NCBI GenBank assembly: GCA_025966435.1
Contig: JAICRQ010000170.1
Span: 1-7,175 of the forward strand
Length of the DNA stretch: 7,175 nucleotides
DNA from: Anaerolineales bacterium
GTDB lineage: Bacteria; Chloroflexota; Anaerolineae; Anaerolineales; Villigracilaceae
Reading direction: 5' to 3'
In this document: piece after piece, positions 1-5,929 of the stretch
Position numbering within the stretch: the stretch's first letter is position 1
Layout: each line of letters opens with the position of its first letter
Made by a program: the position numbers and the translations under genes
The notes under the pieces: generated by a model
Told to the model about the DNA's origin: nothing
Database searches by the model: none
What the model saw: only the letters and a program-made list of their open reading frames with translations

Positions 1-1482
1 ACCGTATTGCCAGAACACGCTGTTCCCATTGCCGGTCACGGTAATACTGCTGCAGGAACCCATTAGGGTTACGGTGTTTTCGTGTCCCCGTACTATAGCG
101 TCGTTGCTGTTGCAGGTAAACGTCAGAGTTTGACCATTCCCGGTGACGATGATCGGCTCAGTGCTTACGGTGGGAGGGATTGTCGTGGGAGGAATGACTG
201 TGGGCAATGGAATAGGCGTATCGGTTGGCAACGGCTCGGTGGGCGCAAGGGTGGCAATATCTGTGGATATGGGAACGGCTGTATTTGTGGGCATCCGAGT
301 GCCGGTTGGTGCTGAAGTTGCGGAATCGAGTGCGGTGACCGTGTTTATGTGCACAGGTGTCGAGGTAATCCCCGCAGTTGCCTCCCCGGGTGTGCGTGTG
401 GGTTGTTCTGCCAGCACAGTCGGCTCGACCATAAAAACTCCCACTTCCTCGATGGCTGCTCCTGCCTCCTCGAATGTGATCTTGATGTAGCGCGCCTGGA
501 TGGGCGAAAAGTGGGTTCGTATGGTTTCCGCCTGTGAGACCCTGCCGCTGAAGCCTGTTTGTTCCGAATGGAATACCTGGGCATATTCTCTGTAGTCATG
601 GCTGTTATCCCCGTCCGCATACATATCGGATAGGGCAACCGCAATAACAAAGTGCCCCAGGTTATCCTGTGAAGGGCTTGCGCTCCCATTCTGCACACTG
701 ACGGTGTTGATGGTCCTCACTTGACCGAGATCGATCTTGATCCAGCTATCGGGGCTGTCGCTGACCCAGCTTGTACCCACGCGCCCGTCGTTCACATACG
801 CCGCCTGGTGGACTCCGTCGTCTGACACAGCAGGCAGAGCCACGCCATTTCCGGGGTTCGCCAGATCCTGACTAGGGTCTAACCCTCCAGGCGGGCAGGA
901 AGATAGGTCATCCGGCTTACAAATGAGCATGGCTGTTTCACCGCTGCTCGCCGGAGGAACAGCCGTGGAGGCACTCGTAGCTGTTGTAGCGCTCAGAGAT
1001 GGAACGAGCGGAGCTGCCTGTTCCGTGCGGCTGAATATTAGAGAGCCAAGGAACGCAAGGACGATCAGGCTCCCAATGACCAGCGAGGTCCTTAGGAAAC
1101 CCGGGAGAGGCATGCCGGGAATCGTTGTTTCGGATTGAAATATGCGCCCGATGGACAAGCGTAATTCCTCCCATACACTGGGAGCGGCGGCTCGTTCCAT
1201 CTGTTGTAAAAAAGTAGAACGCCTCGCCGCCAGTAGGTGGGGCGGATATTCCACCTGAACAGATTTTAGAGTTCCAAGAAGGTGAACGACTTCCTGATCC
1301 CCAGCAGAGAACTCTTCGCCGGCATCCGCGGCTGTCAGCAGATCCACTTGCGACAGGAACGCCGCTCGCCGCTCAGCCAGCAGCTCCGGGGGATACGCAT
1401 CCTTGATGGATCCCAACTCCTCCAGGAGCTTGATGATGTCTCGGTCTTGTTCCTCAGATTTGGACGATGGAGTTGGATTCAT
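1..1482 (-). CDS. Membrane-anchored putative anti-sigma/sensor protein with discoidin-like and DUF3060-like domains (partial, C-terminus beyond window)
   Basis: The reading frame is open from ATG at 1482 to the left edge (494 residues seen, no stop reached). Residues 1-130 are hydrophilic, presumably cytoplasmic, and hold two copies of a motif of the form YPPxLLAxRRxxFLxQ (about 26-49 and 76-98). One membrane helix follows (about 133-150, VIGSLIVLAFLGSLIF). Outside it come a Ser/Thr/Ala linker, a discoidin-like F5/8 type C domain (about 205-352, with NDGRVGTSWVSDSPDSWIKIDLG and RYIKITF), a Thr/Pro-rich stalk (353-443), and from 444 a DUF3060-like repeat (C457, C477, TVTGNGNSVFWQYG). F5/8C domains usually bind glycans or surfaces. 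The gene starts 18 bases past the sigma gene stop, in the same frame and with only a weak GGGA before the ATG, suggesting coupled translation. Anti-sigma action is inferred from position and topology; no ZAS (zinc-binding anti-sigma) His/Cys motif is visible. Domain calls are by eye. Confidence 0.85.
   Translation of the reverse strand, partial: MNPTPSSKSEEQDRDIIKLLEELGSIKDAYPPELLAERRAAFLSQVDLLTAADAGEEFSAGDQEVVHLLGTLKSVQVEYPPHLLAARRSTFLQQMERAAAPSVWEELRLSIGRIFQSETTIPGMPLPGFLRTSLVIGSLIVLAFLGSLIFSRTEQAAPLVPSLSATTATSASTAVPPASSGETAMLICKPDDLSSCPPGGLDPSQDLANPGNGVALPAVSDDGVHQAAYVNDGRVGTSWVSDSPDSWIKIDLGQVRTINTVSVQNGSASPSQDNLGHFVIAVALSDMYADGDNSHDYREYAQVFHSEQTGFSGRVSQAETIRTHFSPIQARYIKITFEEAGAAIEEVGVFMVEPTVLAEQPTRTPGEATAGITSTPVHINTVTALDSATSAPTGTRMPTNTAVPISTDIATLAPTEPLPTDTPIPLPTVIPPTTIPPTVSTEPIIVTGNGQTLTFTCNSNDAIVRGHENTVTLMGSCSSITVTGNGNSVFWQYG
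1189..1407 (-). repeat. Internal protein repeat: duplicated YPPxLLAxRR motif
   Basis: Within the membrane protein, residues 30-45 (YPPELLAERRAAFLSQ) and 80-95 (YPPHLLAARRSTFLQQ) match at 10 of 16 positions and lie 50 residues apart. Each is preceded by a short amphipathic stretch and followed by hydrophobic residues. Both copies are on the predicted cytoplasmic side, where a sigma factor could be bound. The likeness is at protein level; the DNA of the two copies has diverged. Confidence 0.8.
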
Positions 1483-1500
1483 TGGATTCCCAGCTGGCTT

Positions 1501-2097
1501 TCAAGTGCCTAAAGCTCGAGAAACATCATCAACCCTGGGCAACGACGTGGGGGTCTTGCGTTCGTCGTACTCGAAGGCTTTACGAAGCTTCGCCAGCGCC
1601 CGAGACTGAATGACCTTAACATGATTGACGTCCTTGCCAACAATCGCTGCGGTCTCACGCAAACTGAATTCTTCCAGGAAACGCAATATGATTACATGCC
1701 GCTGGTCATCGGTCAGTTTGTCCTGGATAATCACCAGGACCTTTTCAAGCAGAAGTTGTTCTTCTGAACCCAGCCGGCTGGCGCGTACATCGGGTTTTAG
1801 TGAAGACAGCGCCTCCAGCGGCGCCCGGCGGTTGGAAGACCGCGACTCGTCCACGATCAGGTGATACGCCGTTTCATAAAGATAGGCGCGCAGGTTCGAA
1901 TGGGGACCCTTTCCCGCAGCAAGCTGCTCTAAAAGCTTAGCAAATACATCCCCCACAATGTGATCGGCAAGCAGGGAATCTCCACACAGGCGCGCGGCAT
2001 AGTTATACAGAGGGGTGGCGTAAAGGTCGAAAGCCTTTACGATCGCCTCCTTATCCATCTTTCGCTCAGGGTTCAAAAGCGGGGGTTCAGTTTTCAT
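1501..2097 (-). CDS. ECF-type RNA polymerase sigma factor
   Basis: A 198-residue protein of the sigma-70 family with only regions 2 and 4, as in extracytoplasmic-function sigma factors. Region 2 is about residues 20-88 (FDLYATPLYNYAARLCGD, then DHIVGDVFAKLLEQL and LRAYLYETAYHLIVDESR). Region 4 is about 115-176, with a helix-turn-helix in LRETAAIVGKDVNHVKVIQSRALAKLRKAF. The VKxxQxRAL recognition-helix form differs from the common VKSRLxRAR form. It would direct core polymerase to a small promoter set. A basic tail of about 22 residues follows region 4. The partner is probably the membrane protein encoded 17 bp downstream. The first ATG lacks a Shine-Dalgarno sequence and lies 20 bases below a TATAAT. 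Met14 (2056-2058) has a weak GAG six bases upstream and would still keep both regions, so the start is uncertain. The family call is firm. Confidence 0.93.
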   Translation of the reverse strand: MKTEPPLLNPERKMDKEAIVKAFDLYATPLYNYAARLCGDSLLADHIVGDVFAKLLEQLAAGKGPHSNLRAYLYETAYHLIVDESRSSNRRAPLEALSSLKPDVRASRLGSEEQLLLEKVLVIIQDKLTDDQRHVIILRFLEEFSLRETAAIVGKDVNHVKVIQSRALAKLRKAFEYDERKTPTSLPRVDDVSRALGT

Positions 2098-2117
2098 AAT
2101 AATAAAAATTCTGATAA

Positions 2118-2123
2118 ATTATA
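2118..2123 (-). promoter_or_regulatory. Candidate -10 element of the sigma factor gene
   Basis: On the minus strand an exact TATAAT ends 20 bases before the first ATG of the sigma gene. Transcription would begin near 2111, giving a leader of only about 13 bases. No recognisable TTGACA-like -35 lies 16-18 bases upstream, so the promoter is tentative. It may instead be activator-dependent, or the match may be chance in an AT-rich gap. Confidence 0.4.
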
Positions 2124-2245
2124 GCTTGCATCTCGCTTGCTCGGATGGGGGATTATCCTACCAGCGGTTCGCGGCTTCAACAAGCAGAGTGTAATCTGAA
2201 CCGGGATTTTCGTATAATCACTATTCGGGTTGGCAACGTAAGGAC

Positions 2246-3667
2246 TCATGCATTCTCGTCAGTAACGTTCTCACCCGTGCTTCTATGGGAAAATCTCCAC
2301 CAGAGCAACCCGCCAATCCCAAGAACTGCCACAACGAAAATAAGTCCCATTCCAACTCCACCTGAGGCATTTGCCAGGGCGACAGGCTGTGTTGCTGTTG
2401 GCGATGGAGTGAAAGATGGGCTTGGAGAAGGCGTGACTGCGACCAGCGTGGAAGTGGGTGTTTGCGGAGCGGTCGCCGTGGCAGGCGGGGTGACCATAAG
2501 AAGTAATTTTTGTTCCGGGCGGATGACAGAGGCGTTATTCAATCCATTCCAGGACATCAAGTCTGCAAGAGAAATGCCGTACCAGCCGGCGATCCACGAG
2601 AGCGTTTCGCCGCTATTGACTATATGATAATAGTTGCCGTCTGCTTCCGGGGTGAGCTTTTGGATGTTGGTCAACGTCGGGCTGGGGGTGACGTGGCCCG
2701 GATCGATCACCAGCTTCTGCCCGATCTGAAGCGGCCAATCTTCCTGCCATCCATTCAGGGACAGGATGCGATCCACGGGTACGTGGTACGCGTCCGAAAT
2801 AGTGATCAACGCCTGGTAGGGCTGCACTTCGTGGATGATCTTTCCATCAGGACCCGGGGCGGCGGGCACAAACATTCCAAAAGGAGTCGGCGTGGCATAG
2901 CCTGCTGTATTCTCGTCCGGGATGAACAAGCGCTGTCCGGATTTGAGCGGTATATCACGCGACAGATTGTTCCAGACTTCGATATCTCGGATAGTGATCT
3001 GGTAGGCGATCGCGATCGACCAGAAAGATTGACCTGCCTGGACCTCATGAAAGACCTTGTCTTCAGGATCTGGTGTGGCAATTTTTACCGGGATGATCAA
3101 CTGCGAGACCGGGTTTGGAATCGGAGCGGCGCCTGGTTGGGGAACGCCGCCCGGGGAAGAAGGTGATGAGCTTCCGCATTCCTGCCCGGACACATACGCC
3201 GCCTGCAGGACATAATAGATCCTTCCATCCGATGTTTGCGCCGCACCCGCTCCTACGTGGCAATACGCCGGAGTGACAGCCGGGCGCATGTGATCGGGGT
3301 CCGCCCAGGCAGCCATGATCTCGTCGATGCCCATGCCGCCGCTGCTCACGGCAAAGTTCTCTGTAGCCCAGACGGTGCCGCCACCGCCGTATCCGGCGGC
3401 AGCGATTCGACCGCGCACATCACCAATGTGCCAGGACATGTTATTGGCTGCCATTGTAGCCGCGGTCGATTGAGCAACTGCATTGACGATAGGGTCCTCG
3501 ATGAGAGCCGGGAGTCCGTACGATACACGCAAGGTGTTCATCGCAAGGATCAGCTCATAGGCGCTCACTTGATGGAGCGGGGCAGCCTGAACCGTTGGCG
3601 GACGATTAAACACTCCGATGCCCAACACGAGAAGCAAAAACCAGCTAAGGAAACGGTGGAAACGCAT
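2246..3667 (-). CDS. Secreted, membrane-tethered CAP-domain protein with three LysM modules
   Basis: A 473-residue surface protein. Residues 1-28 form a signal peptide (FLLLVLGIGVF core, likely cut after VQA). A CAP/SCP domain covers about 35-160, with the expected site residues H80 (SWHIGD), E103 (ATENFA) and H126 (PDHMRP); C136 and C164 could form a disulfide. Three LysM modules follow (about 204-250, 276-321, 346-391), each opening with a HEV or HIV strand and ending in a GQKL-like strand; they normally bind peptidoglycan or other N-acetylglucosamine polymers. A Thr/Pro/Ser-rich stalk (392-430) leads to a membrane helix (436-457) and a short cytoplasmic tail. There is no LPxTG sorting signal, so anchoring is by the helix. 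Expected location is the cell surface, but the activity of bacterial CAP proteins is mostly unknown. The first ATG is needed for the signal peptide, yet has no Shine-Dalgarno sequence. Confidence 0.93.
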   Translation of the reverse strand: MRFHRFLSWFLLLVLGIGVFNRPPTVQAAPLHQVSAYELILAMNTLRVSYGLPALIEDPIVNAVAQSTAATMAANNMSWHIGDVRGRIAAAGYGGGGTVWATENFAVSSGGMGIDEIMAAWADPDHMRPAVTPAYCHVGAGAAQTSDGRIYYVLQAAYVSGQECGSSSPSSPGGVPQPGAAPIPNPVSQLIIPVKIATPDPEDKVFHEVQAGQSFWSIAIAYQITIRDIEVWNNLSRDIPLKSGQRLFIPDENTAGYATPTPFGMFVPAAPGPDGKIIHEVQPYQALITISDAYHVPVDRILSLNGWQEDWPLQIGQKLVIDPGHVTPSPTLTNIQKLTPEADGNYYHIVNSGETLSWIAGWYGISLADLMSWNGLNNASVIRPEQKLLLMVTPPATATAPQTPTSTLVAVTPSPSPSFTPSPTATQPVALANASGGVGMGLIFVVAVLGIGGLLWWRFSHRSTGENVTDENA

Positions 3668-3674
3668 ATGGTTA

Positions 3675-3680
3675 ATTATA
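3675..3680 (-). promoter_or_regulatory. Candidate -10 element of the CAP-LysM gene, implying a leaderless or near-leaderless message
   Basis: An exact TATAAT on the minus strand ends seven bases before the ATG at 3667. A start at the usual distance would fall on or next to the ATG, giving a leaderless mRNA, which fits the lack of a Shine-Dalgarno sequence. No good -35 hexamer is seen 16-18 bases upstream. The surrounding TTAATTATAA is AT-rich on both strands, so chance is possible. Confidence 0.4.
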
Positions 3681-3805
3681 AAGTCATCTCAAAAATCCGA
3701 TTCCCTTTGTTCCGGCGAGCAGCTTGAACCGACAGCCGCCTATCTTTTCTATTGGGGATGTTCCTACTAGGGAAAGGGGGCATTAATAGACGAGGAAATT
3801 TGTGT

Positions 3806-3832
3806 ATCTCAGTAGAATGTACCTATTGAGAT
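3806..3832 (+). promoter_or_regulatory. 27-bp inverted repeat upstream of the small basic protein gene (operator or leader hairpin)
   Basis: ATCTCAGTAG (3806-3815) and CTATTGAGAT (3823-3832) are inverted copies with one G-T wobble, separated by seven bases. The repeat ends 11 bases before the Shine-Dalgarno sequence at 3844. No T-run follows on either strand, so it is not a terminator. It could be an operator for a dimeric regulator or a hairpin in the leader RNA. Which one depends on the unknown transcription start. Confidence 0.5.
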
Positions 3833-3843
3833 AAAGGCTTCAG

Positions 3844-3850
3844 AAAGGAG
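3844..3850 (+). promoter_or_regulatory. Strong ribosome binding site for the small basic protein
   Basis: AAAGGAG lies nine bases before the ATG at 3860. It is the best Shine-Dalgarno match in the window and fixes this start. It is also the main reason to accept this short frame as a gene. Confidence 0.85.
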
Positions 3851-3859
3851 ATTATCGAT

Positions 3860-4087
3860 ATGGCAAAGAATACAAAAGGTTCCGGTGGGCGTGCCTGGAA
3901 AAATGAACGTGCTTCGGTCACGTCTAATGATAAGTCCCGTCCGAAGAGCAATAAGTATAGCCGCACTTCAGATAGCAGCAAGCGCCCATCGGCGGGTACA
4001 TCGAAACAATACTGGCGTGCCGGGTACACCCGAAAGGATGGCACCAAAGTCAAGGGGCATTATGTCAAGAATCCGAATAGCGGGTAA
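3860..4087 (+). CDS. Small, highly basic hypothetical protein with a YTRKDGTKVKGHY motif
   Basis: A 75-residue protein of unknown function. It has 19 Lys/Arg against 4 Asp/Glu (net about +15), no Cys, no signal peptide and no membrane segment. Residues 1-48 are rich in Ser, Lys, Arg, Gly and Asn and look disordered. The C-terminal part (51-72) has an aromatic, ordered-looking motif, YWRAGYTRKDGTKVKGHYVK. From memory, similar 'YTRKDGTxVxGH' tails occur in small bacterial and phage proteins of unknown role, but I cannot verify this here. The composition suggests nucleic-acid or other polyanion binding; this is inference. It is the only plus-strand gene, divergent from the CAP-LysM gene and convergent with the dehydrogenase at 4163. 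The strong ribosome binding site, upstream inverted repeat and downstream terminator mark it as a single-gene unit. The minus-strand frame over the same bases has no such support. Confidence 0.85.
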   Translation: MAKNTKGSGGRAWKNERASVTSNDKSRPKSNKYSRTSDSSKRPSAGTSKQYWRAGYTRKDGTKVKGHYVKNPNSG

Positions 4088-4096
4088 ACCAAATCA

Positions 4097-4130
4097 ATAC
4101 TCCCCGTTGCAAAACGGGGAGTATATTTTT
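4097..4130 (+). terminator. Intrinsic terminator after the small basic protein gene, possibly bidirectional
   Basis: A perfect 12-bp stem, ATACTCCCCGTT (4097-4108) with AACGGGGAGTAT (4113-4124), closes a GCAA loop and is followed by A and five Ts (4126-4130). It begins nine bases after the stop codon. For the convergent dehydrogenase gene, whose stop is at 4163, the other strand has only a broken T-rich stretch after the stem, so termination there would be weaker. Confidence 0.93.
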
Positions 4131-4162
4131 CATTAGGCTATTATCCTTCTCGCAAGGGCGTC

Positions 4163-4996
4163 TTAATCCTCAAACCCATATTCCTCTGCCAGATCACGCA
4201 CACGGAATATCTTTCCAGTCTTCTGTAAAACATTTGGATCGGTTGCCAGTGCCAGGACGGCTCGCCCGCCAAACTCGATGGAGTCGGTCTGCGCGAGATC
4301 TTCGGCGGGATGCAGCCCCTGACGAAAGTTTTCCATCACTGCTTCGGTGCGCATCCAACCGAGGGCAAGCCCGATCACGGCGATCGGGTAACCACCGCGC
4401 TGGTAAATGTCATGTGCCATGCCGAAGGTCAGGTAGTTAATCGCGAGCTTCGCCGTGCGATAATACAACGCCGCATCATAAAAGGTTGGGTCGATTTCGA
4501 GCGTAGTGTTGACGATGATTCCCTCTCGTTGCGCGAACATAAGAGGCAAGGCAGCTTTGGTCGTTGCTAACGTGGCGCGCACACCTGCCTGCCACATTTT
4601 GTCCCAGCGCTCGATGGGCTGCTCCCAGAACACAGCGTCGAATACAGCAGCATCCCCACCGTGGTGCGTGTAATCCTCATAGCCGCCCCAGGCGTTGTTG
4701 ACCAGTACATCCAGCCTGCCGTGCTCGCGCTTCACCTGCTCGAACAAGGACTCGATCTCCGCATCCACGGTATGGTCCACACGGACAGGAATGCCGATGC
4801 CCCTTTGCGCCGTCACGAGATCGGCCGTATCTTCGATGGTTGTCCCGGAGAGTCCCGGTTTGGTCAGATTCCCACGCACACTCCGTCCAGTCACATAGAC
4901 GGTCGCGCCAGCTTCCCCTAGCACGCTCGCAATTCCGCGCCCGGCACCTCGGCTTGCCCCTGTGACAACAGCCACTTTTCCCTTCATCGCTTGCAT
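4163..4996 (-). CDS. Short-chain dehydrogenase/reductase, DHRS1-like
   Basis: A 277-residue NAD(P)-dependent oxidoreductase with a Rossmann fold. The dinucleotide motif TGASRGAG is at residues 12-19, and TGRS after the second strand carries a basic residue that hints at NADP(H). NNAWGG is at 100-105, in place of the usual NNAG. The catalytic YxxxK is Y179-RTA-K183. The usual catalytic Ser, 13 residues before Tyr, is not present; the nearest equivalents are Thr164/Thr165 in NTTLE. GWMRTE (213-218) stands where many family members have PG. This pattern resembles the DHRS1-like branch, but the substrate is unknown. A longer reading from GTG at 5008 is possible, but AGGTGAGG sits on that GTG and six bases before the ATG at 4996, so 4996 is preferred. 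It follows the acetyltransferase gene by 35 bp and is probably co-transcribed with it. Confidence 0.92.
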   Translation of the reverse strand: MQAMKGKVAVVTGASRGAGRGIASVLGEAGATVYVTGRSVRGNLTKPGLSGTTIEDTADLVTAQRGIGIPVRVDHTVDAEIESLFEQVKREHGRLDVLVNNAWGGYEDYTHHGGDAAVFDAVFWEQPIERWDKMWQAGVRATLATTKAALPLMFAQREGIIVNTTLEIDPTFYDAALYYRTAKLAINYLTFGMAHDIYQRGGYPIAVIGLALGWMRTEAVMENFRQGLHPAEDLAQTDSIEFGGRAVLALATDPNVLQKTGKIFRVRDLAEEYGFED

Positions 4997-5002
4997 ATAT
5001 TT

Positions 5003-5010
5003 CCTCACCT
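5003..5010 (-). promoter_or_regulatory. Ribosome binding site that decides the dehydrogenase start
   Basis: AGGTGAGG on the minus strand ends six bases before ATG 4996. It overlaps the alternative GTG start at 5008, which would have no binding site of its own at proper spacing. This favours the shorter protein. Confidence 0.75.
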
Positions 5011-5031
5011 ATGGGTAGTATGGAACTTTTT

Positions 5032-5811
5032 CTAAGATTTGACTTCCCATTTGCAGGGATACGAGTAAGCGATCCTCTCGAAGCCAAACTTCTCCAGGAT
5101 AGGGCGGCTCATATCACTGGCATCCACTGTCAGAAATCTCACCCCGCGGTCTCTTGCTTCCTGTGCCCGCACAGCCAGGAGAGATGTATACAGACCCTGC
5201 TTACGAAAGCCGCTCACGGTCGAACCTCCCCATAAGCTGGCAAACTGACTGTGTTTCGGGAAATAGGTCCAGGCAGCGCTTGCCGGGTGTTCACTCACAT
5301 ACGCCACATACACGCTCATCTGCTCAGGATACTTCTGGAGTGCACTGCCTAGGTACCGGCTCAGCCAGGAAAAGTCTTCGTCCCAGACTTGCTGCTGAAC
5401 CGTCAGGACGTCTGATAATTTCTCTAAGTTAGTGATGCGCTGCACGGTCTGGTGCGCGGGTTGCCACAAGACTTCGGGAGCATCCTCCAAATCCAGCACC
5501 ATGATCGCTTCCTCTTCTTCGATGAGAAACCCATGTGACTCCAACCGCTCCTTTAGATCAGGAGGTCGATCGTAGTCATACAATTTCCATTCAAAAGCCT
5601 GTCCGATGCTTTCAAAAAAGCGTACCTGCTCCCGAATGACATCATCGGCATTCGTTTCATTTAGCTGGCTGTATGTCACGTAACCTTCTCCGCTATCGGA
5701 TGTATCAATGTGCCGGACTACGGTGGGCGTGACCTCACGCCGCGCGTCGGGATACTCTACATTTTTTCTTTGATCTTGATCGTAAAGGGGGATGATCTGT
5801 GATTTATTCAT
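5032..5811 (-). CDS. GNAT-family N-acetyltransferase
   Basis: A 259-residue protein whose C-terminal half (about 125-257) is a GNAT fold that would move an acetyl group from acetyl-CoA to an amine. The core is LWGGSTVSGFRKQGLYTSLL at 193-212, with the pyrophosphate-binding loop at R203-KQG-L-Y, followed by the strand FLTVDAS and the ending ILEKFGFERIAYSYPCKW. The N-terminal 110 residues (YPDARREVTPTVVRHID, then FEWKLYDYDRPPDLKERLESHGF) form a second, probably non-catalytic domain seen in a known group of two-part GNAT proteins. The acceptor is unknown. GAGAG lies nine bases before the ATG at 5811, supporting this start. The 118-bp gap upstream holds no clear promoter or terminator, so whether it shares a transcript with the kinase gene before it is open. 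Confidence 0.92.
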   Translation of the reverse strand: MNKSQIIPLYDQDQRKNVEYPDARREVTPTVVRHIDTSDSGEGYVTYSQLNETNADDVIREQVRFFESIGQAFEWKLYDYDRPPDLKERLESHGFLIEEEEAIMVLDLEDAPEVLWQPAHQTVQRITNLEKLSDVLTVQQQVWDEDFSWLSRYLGSALQKYPEQMSVYVAYVSEHPASAAWTYFPKHSQFASLWGGSTVSGFRKQGLYTSLLAVRAQEARDRGVRFLTVDASDMSRPILEKFGFERIAYSYPCKWEVKS

Positions 5812-5929
5812 GGCAATTTGCTCTCACATGGGGATTAATAGTAAGCAGCGCCGGACGAATCATAGCAGCTTTGTCACATTTTACCCCGAGATAGAAGAGG
5901 CGCAATAGAACAATGAGCTGATGAATAGT

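Noticed and set aside
143..490. Plus-strand frame with a Gly/Val-rich product
   Set aside because: It is the antisense shadow of the Thr/Pro-rich stalk and part of the discoidin domain of the minus-strand gene; the repeats arise from reading ACC/CCC codons backwards, and it has no ribosome binding site.
2213..2218. TATAAT on the plus strand
   Set aside because: There is no supporting -35 and no plus-strand gene downstream; it is probably chance in an AT-rich gap.
2145..2627. 160-residue plus-strand frame
   Set aside because: It covers the gap and then the antisense of the CAP-LysM C-terminus, with no recognisable domain and no convincing ribosome binding site; the minus-strand gene has clear domains.
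3823..4053. Minus-strand 76-residue frame over the small basic gene
   Set aside because: The plus-strand frame has a strong Shine-Dalgarno sequence, a terminator and a motif-bearing product; the minus frame has none of these.
4140..4162. CCTT...AAGG hairpin after the dehydrogenase stop as a terminator
   Set aside because: The stem is only four base pairs with no T-run; the strong stem at 4097-4124 is the better candidate.
5006..5008. GTG start of the dehydrogenase at 4163
   Set aside because: The best Shine-Dalgarno sequence overlaps this GTG and is correctly spaced for the ATG at 4996 instead.
5202..5205. Non-standard last residue (Tyr) in the GNAT acetyl-CoA loop
   Set aside because: RxxGLY is, as far as I recall, usual in this two-domain GNAT group, so it is not evidence of lost activity.
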